A stretch of DNA of 64,000 nucleotides from Amycolatopsis keratiniphila subsp. keratiniphila (GCF_001620365.2 NZ_LQMT02000039.1:129567-193566); one strand, 5' to 3'; counted from the first letter of the stretch, positions 45,630 through 55,151 are shown. Translations and numbers: made by a program. Notes: a model not told the origin generated them from the letters alone.

Positions 45630-45668
45630 GGTGTCTCCTTCTGGGGGTGGTGAACGGGCTGGGAAAAG

Positions 45669-46664
45669 TCAGTTGGTGGTGGCGCCGTAGCCGCCGCCGA
45701 CCAGCTCGGGCGTCTCCTGGGCGGCCTCGACCCCGGCGTGCTCCGCCAGCCATCGTTCTGCATCGATGGCGGCCGCGCAGCCCGAGCCCGCGGCGGTGAT
45801 CGCCTGCCGGTACGTGCGGTCGACCAGGTCGCCGGCCGCGAAGACACCGGGGAGGTTCGTGTACGAGGTCCGGCCCTGGGTGAGCACGTAGCCGTCCTCG
45901 TCGAGGTCCACCTGACCGCGCACCAGTTCGCTGCGCGGGTCGTGCCCGATCGCCACGAAGAACCCGGTCACGTCCAGCTTGGACTCCTCGCCGGTCACCG
46001 TGTCCTTGAGCGTCAGGCCCTCGACCTTGCCCTCACCCTCGACCCCGGTGATCTGCTTGTTGAGCGCCCACTTGATCTTCTCGTTCTCGCGGGCGCGCTC
46101 CAGCATGATCTTGGAGGCACGGAACTCCTCGCGACGGTGGACGATCGTGACGGACTTGGCGAACTTCGTCAGGAAGGTCGCCTCCTCCATCGCGGAGTCG
46201 CCGCCGCCCGCGACCACGATGTCGTGGTCGCGGAAGAAGAAGCCGTCGCAGGTGGCGCAGGCCGAAACACCGCGGCCGAGCAGTTCCTGCTCGCCGGGCA
46301 CGTTCAGATAGCGGGCGGCGGCACCCATCGAGAGCACGACCGCGCGGGCGGCGTAGCGCTTGCCGTTCGCGACGACGTACTTGACGTCACCGGTCAGCTC
46401 GACGGACTCGACGTCCTCCTGGCGCAGGTCGGCGCCGAAACGCTTCGCCTGCTCACGCATCTCTTCCATGAGGTCGGGGCCCTGGATGCCTTCGCGGAAG
46501 CCGGGGAAGTTCTCGACCTCCGTCGTCGTCATCAACGCACCGCCGAACTGAGTGCCCTCGAACACCAGCGGTTCGAGCTGCGCTCGTGCCGCGTAGACAG
46601 CGGCGGTGTATCCCGCAGGACCCGACCCCACAATGATCAGGTTCCTGATCTCCTCGGCAGCCAC
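45669..46664 (-). CDS. trxB: thioredoxin-disulfide reductase
   Basis: 331 residues. FAD motif LIIVGSGPAGYTAAVYAARA, redox-active CATCDG (VSACATCDGFFF), NADPH motif VVAGGGDSAMEEATFL and a second FAD motif GVFAAGDLVDRTYRQAI identify it. It transfers electrons from NADPH to thioredoxin. A candidate SigR-type promoter lies about 40-65 bp upstream. Confidence 0.97.
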   Translation of the reverse strand: MAAEEIRNLIIVGSGPAGYTAAVYAARAQLEPLVFEGTQFGGALMTTTEVENFPGFREGIQGPDLMEEMREQAKRFGADLRQEDVESVELTGDVKYVVANGKRYAARAVVLSMGAAARYLNVPGEQELLGRGVSACATCDGFFFRDHDIVVAGGGDSAMEEATFLTKFAKSVTIVHRREEFRASKIMLERARENEKIKWALNKQITGVEGEGKVEGLTLKDTVTGEESKLDVTGFFVAIGHDPRSELVRGQVDLDEDGYVLTQGRTSYTNLPGVFAAGDLVDRTYRQAITAAGSGCAAAIDAERWLAEHAGVEAAQETPELVGGGYGATTN

Positions 46665-46702
46665 CCGTGACCTCCGCTCGTAGTGACCTGTTCACCAGGC
46701 TC

Positions 46703-46729
46703 AACACGATCGTAAGGGCCGGTGTTCCC
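46703..46729 (-). promoter_or_regulatory. candidate SigR/SigH-type promoter of trxBA
   Basis: On the minus strand GGGAAC (46724-46729) is followed after 18 bp by GTT (46703-46705), matching the GGAA(T/C)-N18-GTT type used by disulfide-stress sigma factors. The trxB ATG is about 40 bp downstream. Confidence 0.5.
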
Positions 46730-46816
46730 GTGGTGACCGGCGCTACTTTCTCCCGCCTTGCGCCACGGCGGAGATCCGACCTCTAGCGCCGCTAGGAAAA
46801 CTAGCGTGGTAGCAAA

Positions 46817-46862
46817 GGTCCCCCGCTCCCCCGGAATTGGGGCTGGTGGGGAGCGGGGGACC
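46817..46862 (-). terminator. rsmA terminator
   Basis: GGTCCCCCGCTCCCC (46817-46831) pairs perfectly with GGGGAGCGGGGGACC (46848-46862), 18 bp downstream of the rsmA stop. Confidence 0.88.
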
Positions 46863-46879
46863 AATGAGGTTTCGGCCGG

Positions 46880-47668
46880 TTACTTCGCTCCGATGATTTT
46901 GTCGAAGAGGACCGACGGGTTGCCCGGGCCGCAGTCGGCACCGAAGGCGACGATGCGGAACTGGGCGAGTTTGCCTGTGGTGTAGATCACCATCACGCCG
47001 TCCTTGCCCGCCACGTTCACCGGCCGGATGCCCTCCGGCCGCACGTCGGCGTCCATGCCGGCAGCGGCGACGCACGCGTCGAGGCGCTCTTCGGTCTTCA
47101 GTGAGCCGAAGTCGCGGACGCCGATCGCCTTGCCGACGAGGGCTTCGGCCCCTCCGCCGTCTCCGCCGACCGAAGGTCCGGCAGGAGCCGAAGGCGCCGG
47201 CTGGGCGATACCGCCCGAATCCGGCTCCCGGGTGGTCGGGACGACGATCGCCACGGCGGCGATGGCCGCCGCGGCAACCGTCGCTATCCCGGCGCCCCAG
47301 CCGATCCGTTTGTTCCGCCGCCGCCGTGCGGCCGCGAGGTCCACCACCGGGGCGACCTGCTCCTGCTGCCTTTCAGATGCGCCTTGAAACGCAGGCGTCG
47401 CCCGCATTTCGGCGGCCAGCGCGGCATCGATCCGTGCCGCGTACTCGGCAGGCATCGGAGCGACCGGCTCGTTCGCGAGTTCCGCGAGGTCGGCCGTGGT
47501 CGCTTCCAGTGCTTCGATGATCGCCAGTGCTTCGGGGTCGGCGTTCACCAACGGCCAGAGTTCGGCCGCCTCACGCTCGTCCAGCACACCTGCGTGCAGG
47601 TCGGCGAGCACATCGACAGACCACGGCGGACCGACGGTCCCACCGATCCCCCTGCTCTCGTCTGTCAT
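46880..47668 (-). CDS. rsmA: anti-sigma-M factor, membrane-bound
   Basis: 262 residues. The N-terminal cytoplasmic domain (VDVLADLHAGVLDEREAAEL, residues 1-125) would hold SigM; one membrane helix follows (GIATVAAAAIAAVAIVV), then an extracytoplasmic domain with two Cys (LDACVAA; GADCGPGN). The start overlaps the sigM stop by 4 bp, so synthesis is coupled. This matches Rv3912/RsmA of mycobacteria, although only the topology is strongly conserved. Release of SigM would follow proteolysis or signal binding. Confidence 0.85.
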   Translation of the reverse strand: MTDESRGIGGTVGPPWSVDVLADLHAGVLDEREAAELWPLVNADPEALAIIEALEATTADLAELANEPVAPMPAEYAARIDAALAAEMRATPAFQGASERQQEQVAPVVDLAAARRRRNKRIGWGAGIATVAAAAIAAVAIVVPTTREPDSGGIAQPAPSAPAGPSVGGDGGGAEALVGKAIGVRDFGSLKTEERLDACVAAAGMDADVRPEGIRPVNVAGKDGVMVIYTTGKLAQFRIVAFGADCGPGNPSVLFDKIIGAK

Positions 47669-48324
47669 CGTCCCTCCCCGTCACCCGGCGTGCCCTGAGG
47701 ACGCCTGGCACCCCGTTGCGGGGTAGCGCGCTCTCGTTTGCTTTCGTGAGTTGGGACGTTCGCAATAGCATCGGGGTTCCGTAGATGTCCGAGAACCTTC
47801 GCGAGCTTTCCGCGACCTCGGGCACACCGGCTCTTGACCGTGCCCTCGGCGATGCCGAGCATCTTCGCCGTCTCGGCGACGGAGTATCCCTCGACGTCGA
47901 CCAACACGATCGGGGCACGTTGCTCTTCGGGGAGCTGGTCGAGGGCTTCCTTGACGACCAGGCTCGTCTCGCGCTCGGACATCGAGTCGCGCGGCGAAGC
48001 CGGCTCGTTGAACTGCCCGGTCTCGGGCAGCGGGACGGTCGGTCTGGCCTTGCCCCGCCGGATGCGGTCGAGGCACGCGTTCACGACGATACGGTGCAAC
48101 CACGTCGTGACCTGCGATTCCGCTCTGAAGTTGCCCGCTGCTCGGAACGCGGAGATGAAGGCGTCCTGCAGGGCGTCCGCGGCTTCTTCCGGATCCCGCA
48201 AGGTGCGCAGGGCCACCGCCCACATGCGGTCTCGATGTCGCTGGACCAGTTCACTGAACGCGTGCGGATCCCCAGCGGCATGCGCCGCTATGAGATCCGC
48301 GTCCGTGGGAGCTGCAGCTGTCAC
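47665..48324 (-). CDS. sigM: RNA polymerase sigma factor SigM (ECF family)
   Basis: 219 residues from GTG 48324. Sigma region 2 (HAFSELVQRHRDRMWAVALR ... ADALQDAFISAF) and region 4 (LVDVEGYSVAETAKMLGIAE, then GTVKSRCARGRGKLAKVL) are clear, with a basic tail of about 40 residues. In mycobacteria SigM controls type VII and surface genes. It sits directly upstream of its anti-sigma gene. Confidence 0.95.
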   Translation of the reverse strand: MTAAAPTDADLIAAHAAGDPHAFSELVQRHRDRMWAVALRTLRDPEEAADALQDAFISAFRAAGNFRAESQVTTWLHRIVVNACLDRIRRGKARPTVPLPETGQFNEPASPRDSMSERETSLVVKEALDQLPEEQRAPIVLVDVEGYSVAETAKMLGIAEGTVKSRCARGRGKLAKVLGHLRNPDAIANVPTHESKRERATPQRGARRPQGTPGDGEGR

Positions 48325-48355
48325 CCGGGAGAGCCTACTGACCCGGTGTCTGACG

Positions 48356-49954
48356 TCACCCCGCAGGCAGGAAGGTCAGCTCTTTGAGTTCGGTGACCAA
48401 CTTTCCTTTGTCATCTTCACCCAGCTGAGTGATCCAGATGATGAAGTACTGACCCTGCTGAGGCTGCTGCAAAGCGATGGTCGACTCGCCCGCCGCGAGG
48501 TCCCCGCTCCCGACGACCTTCGTCTCGTCGAGTTTCGGGTTCTTCTTGTCGGCGGAGCGGATCTCGACCTTCGAACCGGCGTTCGCCGCGTCGATCTTGA
48601 CCTGGCTCAGGTTGATCGGGTCCTTGAACGTCACGACCAGCCCGACACCGTCCTTGAGCACCGGGAACTGCTCGTCGTACTGGTCGGTCTTCCACGAGGT
48701 GACCGAGTCGCCGTCGGTGGCGTTCCTGGCCTTGCCGGGGCTGTCGCCCTTGCTGCCCGGGTTGTAGACGGCCACGGCCGACGGCTTGACCGCGGCACCC
48801 ACGGCGGGTGCCGGCGGCTTCTGCGCGGGCGGCTGCTGTTCACCCGGGGGTGGCGCGACCTGTGAGGACGACGCGGCGACGTTGATCTTCGGGCCGCTGG
48901 ACTTCGATTCGCCCTGGAACAGGTTGATCAGCATCATCCCGCCCCAGGCGAGGATGACCACGGTCGCGACGACCAGCACGGTCACGCCGAACGCCAGCTT
49001 CTTGCGCCGCGCGACGTCCTTGACCGGTTTCTTCGTCGTCCAGACCGTGCCGTCCGATTCGGCGACGGCCTCTTCCTCGCCGACGGCCTTGATCAGCTGG
49101 GTGCGTTCCTCGGCTTCGGCGACCTGGTCCAGCACGCGCAGGATCGCCGCGCTGGTGCGGATGCCGCCGTGGCCGCCGTCCTCGATGGTGCGGACGGCGA
49201 GCGAGGACAGCTCGACGGGCACCGTCGGGACCAGCGAACGCGGCGGGATGACGCGGCCGGTCGGCGCGTGCGGCGCCGCCGGGATCGCGGCCGGGCCGCC
49301 GGGAAGCGCCCAACGGCCGGTCAGCAGCAGGTACAGGACGGCGCCGAGTGCTTTGACGTCGTCGCGAAGAGTCGCTTCGGGCAACGGGCCCGGGAAGGCG
49401 AGCTTCAGCGCGCCGTCCGGGGTGAGCCGCAGACGCTGCGGGTGGTCGAGGCCGAGGACGAGACCGTTCTGATGGGCATGGTCGACGGCTTCCGCCAGTG
49501 CCTGCACCATCCGGGCCGCCGCCGCGGGCGCCACCGGGCGTTGCGCCACGAGGTCGACCAGGTCGCTGCCCTTGGTCCATTCCGCCACGACGACACCGAG
49601 CAGGCCTTCGCTCGAGGTGACGCCGCTGCCGAGACTGAGCACGTCGAGGACGCGCGCGACCCCGCCGTGGCCGAACTTCGAGGCGTGCGCCGCACGCTCC
49701 AGCGTCCGGCGCGCGAGCCGGGCGGCTTCCGCGTCCGCGGGGTCGCCGACCAGCAGCGTCAGCGCGACATCTCGCTTCAGCTGCCCGTCTCGGGCGCGCC
49801 AAAGATGCGCGGCCGCCCGCTCGTCCACCCCGAACTGTGCGAGCAGGCGATACCGGCCGTCACCGACGACCCGGCCAGGGGCCAGCGACCCGCCTTGGGC
49901 CCGGATGCCCACCTGGCTCGCCTCCCCTGCCTGTTCGCTCCGTCTCGTATCCAC
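48356..49954 (-). CDS. membrane pseudokinase with discoidin-like extracellular domain (MviN partner)
   Basis: 532 residues from GTG 49954. The N-terminal domain has a protein-kinase fold (RVVGDGRYRLLAQFG; DDVKALGAVLYLLLTGRWA) but lacks the catalytic Lys (VALTLLVGD where VAIK is expected), the HRD loop (GLVLGLDHPQRLRL) and the DFG motif (GALKLAFPG), so it should be inactive. A membrane helix near residue 335 is followed by a low-complexity linker and a galactose-binding/discoidin-like domain (about 405-530). In Mtb the same three parts are fused to MviN; here the gene is separate, next to murJ. Confidence 0.85.
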   Translation of the reverse strand: MDTRRSEQAGEASQVGIRAQGGSLAPGRVVGDGRYRLLAQFGVDERAAAHLWRARDGQLKRDVALTLLVGDPADAEAARLARRTLERAAHASKFGHGGVARVLDVLSLGSGVTSSEGLLGVVVAEWTKGSDLVDLVAQRPVAPAAAARMVQALAEAVDHAHQNGLVLGLDHPQRLRLTPDGALKLAFPGPLPEATLRDDVKALGAVLYLLLTGRWALPGGPAAIPAAPHAPTGRVIPPRSLVPTVPVELSSLAVRTIEDGGHGGIRTSAAILRVLDQVAEAEERTQLIKAVGEEEAVAESDGTVWTTKKPVKDVARRKKLAFGVTVLVVATVVILAWGGMMLINLFQGESKSSGPKINVAASSSQVAPPPGEQQPPAQKPPAPAVGAAVKPSAVAVYNPGSKGDSPGKARNATDGDSVTSWKTDQYDEQFPVLKDGVGLVVTFKDPINLSQVKIDAANAGSKVEIRSADKKNPKLDETKVVGSGDLAAGESTIALQQPQQGQYFIIWITQLGEDDKGKLVTELKELTFLPAG

Positions 49955-50032
49955 CGCACTCTCCCGCGTAGCTCCCGCCCCGAGGGTACCCAGAATACGA
50001 CCCGTGAACGCGCGCCATCCGTACGTGAATCG

Positions 50033-52306
50033 TTATCCACGCTTGATCAACCGGGTGATCCTCGCCGTGGCGGGCTTCAATTCCTCGACCTTCAAGGCGA
50101 TGAGCACGCCGAACGACACCGCGATCCCGACCACCGTCTGCAGGAGAAGTTTCACCCAGGCATGGAAAGTAGGCCCGAACGAGTCAGGCACGATCTGCCC
50201 GGCGAGCCACGCCGCGCCGACTCCGAGCACACTCGCGACGACCGTGAAGAGGATCACCCCGAGCACTCGCTTGCTCCGGAGGTTTCCGAGGGTCACCCAC
50301 AGCCAGACCTGACCGAGGATCGCGCCGACGACGAACGTGAGGCCGTTGACCATCATCACGCCGAGCACGATGTTGTCCGGCGACAGCAGCGCCGGGCACA
50401 GGTACAGCAGCGGCACCTTGACCACGGTCATCACGATCATGATCAGCACCGGCGTCCGCGCGTCCTTCATCGCGTAGAACACCCGCATCTGGAGCATGAC
50501 CAGCGCGTACGGCAGCAGCGCGAACGCGGAGATGGCCAGCGCCTCGCCCATGCGCGAGGCGTCTTCGACGGTGCCCTTGCCCAGGGTGAACAGGGCGATA
50601 CCGACCGAACCGCCCACCACGGTCATCACCGCGGAGATCGGCACGAGCATCACCGTCGAGATCCGCGACGCGTAGGAGAGGTCGCCGATCAGCTTCTTGT
50701 GGTCGCCGTCGGCGGCCGCGCGGCTCATCCGAGGCATGATCGCGGTCAGCAGCGACACGCCGATGACGCCGTACGGCAGCTGGAAGAGCAGCCACGCGTT
50801 GCTGTACGCGGTCACACCGCCCTGCGAACCGCTGGTCAGCACCCGGGTGGTGATCGTGTAGCCGATCTGGCTGACCGCGACGTAGCCGACGGTCCACAGC
50901 GCCAGCCCGCCGAACTCCTTCATGCGCTTGTCGATGCCCCAGCGCCATTTGAACTTGAACCCGGACCGCAGCAGCGGCGGGACCAGCAGCACCGACTGCG
51001 CCACGATGCCCGAGGTCACGCCGATGCCGAGGGTCAGCAGCTTCGGGTCGGTGATCGACACCGGATCGGTGGAGATGTTCCCCGGCATGATCCACACGAC
51101 GAGGATCGTGAAGATGACGACGAGGTTGTTGATCACCGGCGCCCACGCCGTCGGGCCGAAGATGTTCTTCGCGTTCAGCACCGCCGACAGCAGCGCGAAC
51201 ACGCCGTAGAAGAAGATCTGCGGCAGCAGCAGGTACGCGAACGCCGTGACCAGCTCGGGATTCGCCTGACCCTTGTCGTCGACGTAGAGCTTGGTGATCA
51301 GCGGCGCCGCGAACACGGCGATCGTCGTCCCGACGACGAGCAGCGTGCCCGCCACGGTGACCAGCCGTTGGGTGTAGGCCTCGCCGCCGTCCTTGTCGTC
51401 CTGCGACCGCACGAGCAGCGGGACCACCAGGCTGGACAGCACGCCGCCCATCAGCAGTTCGAAGATGATGTTCGGCATGGTGTTGGCGACGTTGAACGAG
51501 TCGTTCTCCACCTGGGCGCCGATGGCCGCGACCAACAGCAGCTTCCACGCGAAGCCGGTGATGCGGCTGATCAGCGAGGCGATCGCCATCCGGCCGCTGG
51601 ACTTCGCGATCGACGGCGCCTTCGCCGGGGCGGCGACATCCTGTTCGCCGGTGTCCCCTGGACGCGGTTTGACCAGCGGCGCGTCCTTGATCGCCGGCAT
51701 GACCTGCGTGGCGAGCTGGTCGTACGGGCGGAGGACGTCGGGGTCGGCGACCGGCCAGCGCGAGCCCATCGGGACGCCGGGGGTGCGCGGGATGAACCGC
51801 GTCGCGTCGGCTTCGTCACGCCGGTCGACCTGCCACGGGCGGACCGGCGGCGGCTGGCGGCGCCCGCGATGCGGCGGGGGCGGTGTCTGGTTGAGAGCCT
51901 GAGGAGCCGTCGGACGGCGCGGCGGCTGGTTCTGCGACGGCTGCGGCAGCGGCGGCCCCTGCGGAGGCGGCACCGGTTGACGGCGGGTCGGCGGAGGCGG
52001 CGTCCCCTGCCCAGGGGGCATTTTCCGCGGTGGTGGCGGCGGGTTCTGGGGTGGCCTCAGCCGTCGCGTTTCGTCGTCGGGACGGCCCACCACCCGCTGG
52101 CGGCGGCCGTCCGGCGGGGGCTGCTGGGGAGGCGGCGGCACGGCCCGCCGCGGCCGCTCACCGCGTTCGGGCGGAGGCTGCTGCGGGGGCGGCTGGCGAC
52201 GCTCCGGACGGCGTGGCTGCCCTTCGGTGCGACGGGGCGGTGGCGGAGTACCTTCGCGCCGGGGACGGCCTGCACGCTCGGGCGGTACACCCGGCTCTCT
52301 TTCCAA
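50033..52306 (-). CDS. murJ: lipid II flippase MurJ with long Pro-rich N-terminus
   Basis: 757 residues if the TTG at 52306 is the start; no ATG or GTG occurs in frame between it and the DUF6049 stop, so the start is uncertain. The first 215 residues are Pro/Arg-rich and disordered. The remaining 530 residues hold about 14 membrane segments with MurJ motifs (MAIASLISRITGFAWKLLLV; FNVANTMPNIIFELLMGG). It flips lipid II for peptidoglycan synthesis. The adjacent pseudokinase probably regulates it, as in mycobacteria. Confidence 0.92.
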   Translation of the reverse strand: MEREPGVPPERAGRPRREGTPPPPRRTEGQPRRPERRQPPPQQPPPERGERPRRAVPPPPQQPPPDGRRQRVVGRPDDETRRLRPPQNPPPPPRKMPPGQGTPPPPTRRQPVPPPQGPPLPQPSQNQPPRRPTAPQALNQTPPPPHRGRRQPPPVRPWQVDRRDEADATRFIPRTPGVPMGSRWPVADPDVLRPYDQLATQVMPAIKDAPLVKPRPGDTGEQDVAAPAKAPSIAKSSGRMAIASLISRITGFAWKLLLVAAIGAQVENDSFNVANTMPNIIFELLMGGVLSSLVVPLLVRSQDDKDGGEAYTQRLVTVAGTLLVVGTTIAVFAAPLITKLYVDDKGQANPELVTAFAYLLLPQIFFYGVFALLSAVLNAKNIFGPTAWAPVINNLVVIFTILVVWIMPGNISTDPVSITDPKLLTLGIGVTSGIVAQSVLLVPPLLRSGFKFKWRWGIDKRMKEFGGLALWTVGYVAVSQIGYTITTRVLTSGSQGGVTAYSNAWLLFQLPYGVIGVSLLTAIMPRMSRAAADGDHKKLIGDLSYASRISTVMLVPISAVMTVVGGSVGIALFTLGKGTVEDASRMGEALAISAFALLPYALVMLQMRVFYAMKDARTPVLIMIVMTVVKVPLLYLCPALLSPDNIVLGVMMVNGLTFVVGAILGQVWLWVTLGNLRSKRVLGVILFTVVASVLGVGAAWLAGQIVPDSFGPTFHAWVKLLLQTVVGIAVSFGVLIALKVEELKPATARITRLIKRG

Positions 52307-52389
52307 CGCGCGCCCAATCCTCGGTGCTCGGCTACGTGATGCCCGGCGGCATCGTTCGACCCAGGGTAATCGGGAACGGCCGGAAACAC

Positions 52390-54531
52390 TTAAACCTGTG
52401 CGTCCTCGGTCACACGTGGGGCGGTTTCGTTCGTCCGATCGGCCCGCGAGTCCTTGATCCTCCGGTAGATCCGCCGGGACGACAGGAGCAGCAGCGCACC
52501 CGCCGCGGTGATGGTGATGATGATGGTGATCGCGCCGTACTCCGTGGAGGTCAGCTCGAACCGCGCGTCGGAACCGAGCGGGGTCCCGTCGGGCGTGGTC
52601 AGCGCCACGTCGACGCTGAACCGGCCGGCGCGCAGCGCCTCGACCGGGAGCAGCTGGTTGATGGCGCCGTTCGCCGGGACGGTGCGCTCCGGGACCGCTT
52701 CGGTGGGGCGCAGGCCCACGTTGTTCTTGAGCACGGTGCGGACGTTGATACCGACCGGAAGGCCGTTGGTGATGTACGCGGGCAGGGGCGACGCGCCGGA
52801 GGCCAGCGCGATCGTCTGCTTCGGCCGCTCCACGGTGACCTGGCTGCGGATCGCTTCGAGGTCGCCGCGCGCGTTGCCGGTGACGATCGCCGCGTCCGCG
52901 CCGCGCCACGAGGTCGACGCGGCCCGGATGAGGGCGAACCGGACCGGGGCGATCACGTCGGCCGGATTCACTCGTTTGGTGGCATCCATCGTCATCGCCG
53001 ACGACAGGCCGAGCGTCTCGTTGTCGATCTGGGACATCTTCGCGGTGACCTCACCGCTGGTCGCGGCCGTCAGATCCTGCGGGTCGTAGTTGACCGACGC
53101 CGTCCCGGACGGGCTGTCACCGAGCAGCTCGGGCAACGGCGCCGCCTTGATCAGTCCGGCGGTGTAGAAGTCGCCCATCCGCTCCAGGAACGTGGTGAGT
53201 TCGGTGCCGCTCGCCGCCCAGTGCCGCGGCGGCGCGATCAGCAGCCGCGAGCGCGCCGGTCCCTCGGGCTGCCCGCCGAGGCCCGCCCGGAAGGCGATGG
53301 CGCCGAGCCCGTTCTGCGTGGACCCCGAGCCGTTCAGCGCGGACGAGATCAGCGCGTCGATCGGCTGCGCGCGCAGGTCCGTGCCCTCGATCGACACCCC
53401 GCCCGAAAGCGGCGAGCCGGACTGGAGCCTGCCCGAATCGGTCAGCACGGTCTTGACGCCGGCTTTGGCGATCGCTTCGACGGTCTGCGAGTCGAGGGAG
53501 CCGCCGGGCCAGAGCACGCCGTCCTGCGGCTGGATGCCGAGCAGGTTCTTGATCGTCCCGGCACCGCCCAGCGCGCTCGCCATGAGCGCGGTGTCGGTGG
53601 CGTCGCCCGCGCGGACCTTCGTCAGCGCGGTGAGGTCGGCATCGGCGAACGGGAGGGTGACCACGCACCGCCCCGCGACCAGCGCCTTCAGCCTGCCGAG
53701 CCAGTTCTTCGCGGTCTCGACGCCCTTGCCGGGAGCGCCGCCGGCGACCTGGTAGCCGCGGCTCATCCCGTCGACGGTCGCGACCAGGTCGGGGTCGATG
53801 GCCAGGCACAACGACGACGAGACCTTCGTGTCCGCCTCGGCCGCTCGCGCCGCCTCGACCAGCGAGTCGAGCCGTCCACCGGCGGCCAGTTCACCGGCGA
53901 GCCGCTCGTCCGCCAGGGTCAGCGGACCGCCGAGCGGGGACGAGACGACGTGCACGGTGCTGTTGGCGATCGGCCACAGCAGGCTCGTGGACGGCGCCGA
54001 CGTGGGACGTGACGCGGGAGCCCTGCCGGGGACGCCGAGCACCGGCATCAGCAGGGTGACCGCCGCCAGCCGCTCGGGGCCGCCGAAATCCGGGGTGCCG
54101 TTGACGTTGACCAGCAACGGGTACACGCCGGGCTTCGGGAACTGTAGCTTCGACGACTGGCCGAGCGGGACGGACAGGTTCAGCGCGGCGCTCTGCCCCG
54201 GCTCCAGTTCGTCCGGTTCGAGGTCGACGAACTCGGTCGCCCCGAGGTCCTTGAACTTGTCACCGGCCAGGACGTCGCCGATCTGCTGCTCGCTCTGCAG
54301 CCTGGTGCCCAGCTGCAGCCGGACGCCCAGTTTGCTGATCCGCCGGTCGCCGATGTTGGTGACGCGGCCGGTGACCGTGAGCGAAGCCGAGTTCGTGCTG
54401 ATCACGCGGGGGTTCAGCTGGTCGAGGTCCACGCGCAGCCGGGGCTGTTCCTGTGCCTGCGCGACCGCGACGGGCGAGGCGGCCAGGGCCAGGAACAGGA
54501 TCGACAGGACAGTGGCGGCAAGCCGCTTCAC
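52390..54531 (-). CDS. DUF6049 family secreted membrane protein (Rv3909-like)
   Basis: 713 residues. A signal peptide (MKRLAATVLSILFLALAASP, cleaved near AQAQEQ), a long extracytoplasmic region and one C-terminal membrane helix (YGAITIIITITAAGALLLL) with a short cytoplasmic tail (RRIYRRIKDSRADRTNE). The extracytoplasmic part starts with an Ig-like domain (TVTGRVTNIGDRRISKLGVR) and contains a large alpha/beta part. The family is conserved between murJ and the Nudix gene; its role is unknown but probably relates to cell-wall precursor export. Its start overlaps the Nudix stop by 4 bp. Confidence 0.88.
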   Translation of the reverse strand: MKRLAATVLSILFLALAASPVAVAQAQEQPRLRVDLDQLNPRVISTNSASLTVTGRVTNIGDRRISKLGVRLQLGTRLQSEQQIGDVLAGDKFKDLGATEFVDLEPDELEPGQSAALNLSVPLGQSSKLQFPKPGVYPLLVNVNGTPDFGGPERLAAVTLLMPVLGVPGRAPASRPTSAPSTSLLWPIANSTVHVVSSPLGGPLTLADERLAGELAAGGRLDSLVEAARAAEADTKVSSSLCLAIDPDLVATVDGMSRGYQVAGGAPGKGVETAKNWLGRLKALVAGRCVVTLPFADADLTALTKVRAGDATDTALMASALGGAGTIKNLLGIQPQDGVLWPGGSLDSQTVEAIAKAGVKTVLTDSGRLQSGSPLSGGVSIEGTDLRAQPIDALISSALNGSGSTQNGLGAIAFRAGLGGQPEGPARSRLLIAPPRHWAASGTELTTFLERMGDFYTAGLIKAAPLPELLGDSPSGTASVNYDPQDLTAATSGEVTAKMSQIDNETLGLSSAMTMDATKRVNPADVIAPVRFALIRAASTSWRGADAAIVTGNARGDLEAIRSQVTVERPKQTIALASGASPLPAYITNGLPVGINVRTVLKNNVGLRPTEAVPERTVPANGAINQLLPVEALRAGRFSVDVALTTPDGTPLGSDARFELTSTEYGAITIIITITAAGALLLLSSRRIYRRIKDSRADRTNETAPRVTEDAQV

Positions 54532-55052
54532 TCAGGTGCTCCCTCGGCGGTGTGCTGTTGCTGCGCGAAGAGTTCTTTGGCCTTCCGGACCAGCTTGCGC
54601 TCGTCGGAGTAGGCGAGTTTGGTCTCCAGGTCGGCGAGCGGCACCCAGGCGACCTCGGTCACCTCGACATCCTCGTCCGAAAGTTCGCCGCCGGTGGATT
54701 CCAGGATGAAATGGTGCACCGTCTTGTGCACACGCCGTCGCTCGGCCACGAACCAGTAGTCGATGGTGCCGAGGGGCTGCAGGACGCGCGCCGAGATTCC
54801 GGTCTCTTCCTTCACCTCGCGCACCGCCGTCTGCTCCACCGTCTCACCGTCCTCGATGTGGCCCTTGGGCAGCGACCACAGCAGTCTGCCGTGCCGGTCG
54901 AGCCGCCCGATCAGCGCGGCGTTCGCCCGTTCGGCGTCGACGACGAGTCCGCCGGCCGAGGTTTCGTCGACCGTGGTCAGCCGCCGCCCCCGCCTGCGCC
55001 TCCGCCGGCGGCCCGGCTTCGAAGCGCCGGAGCGGCCGGCTGATCCAGACAT
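54528..55052 (-). CDS. Nudix hydrolase (MutT4-like)
   Basis: 174 residues. The Nudix box is intact: GHIEDGETVEQTAVREVKEE followed by TGI, matching GX5EX7REUXEEXGU. The N-terminus is strongly basic (RRRRRRRGRRLTTVDET). It would hydrolyse nucleoside diphosphate derivatives, possibly oxidised nucleotides or dinucleoside polyphosphates. Position matches Rv3908/mutT4. Divergent from pcnA over a 100-bp promoter region. Confidence 0.9.
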   Translation of the reverse strand: MSGSAGRSGASKPGRRRRRRRGRRLTTVDETSAGGLVVDAERANAALIGRLDRHGRLLWSLPKGHIEDGETVEQTAVREVKEETGISARVLQPLGTIDYWFVAERRRVHKTVHHFILESTGGELSDEDVEVTEVAWVPLADLETKLAYSDERKLVRKAKELFAQQQHTAEGAPE

Positions 55053-55151
55053 GCTGCGATGCTAGAGCAAACGGCGGTACGGGTACGCTGGCTCACCGTG
55101 CCCGTGTTGGGCCGGGCCGTAGTAGTACATCCAAATCGTGGTGGGATTGTC

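Noticed and set aside
49169..52339. A 1056-codon plus-strand open frame over murJ and the pseudokinase
   Set aside because: Arg/His/Asp-rich shadow of two clear minus-strand genes with membrane and domain motifs; typical of high-GC third-position bias.
52307..52909. N-terminal extension of MurJ into the DUF6049 gene
   Set aside because: It runs in another frame through coding sequence with a clear membrane anchor and stop; no homology character.
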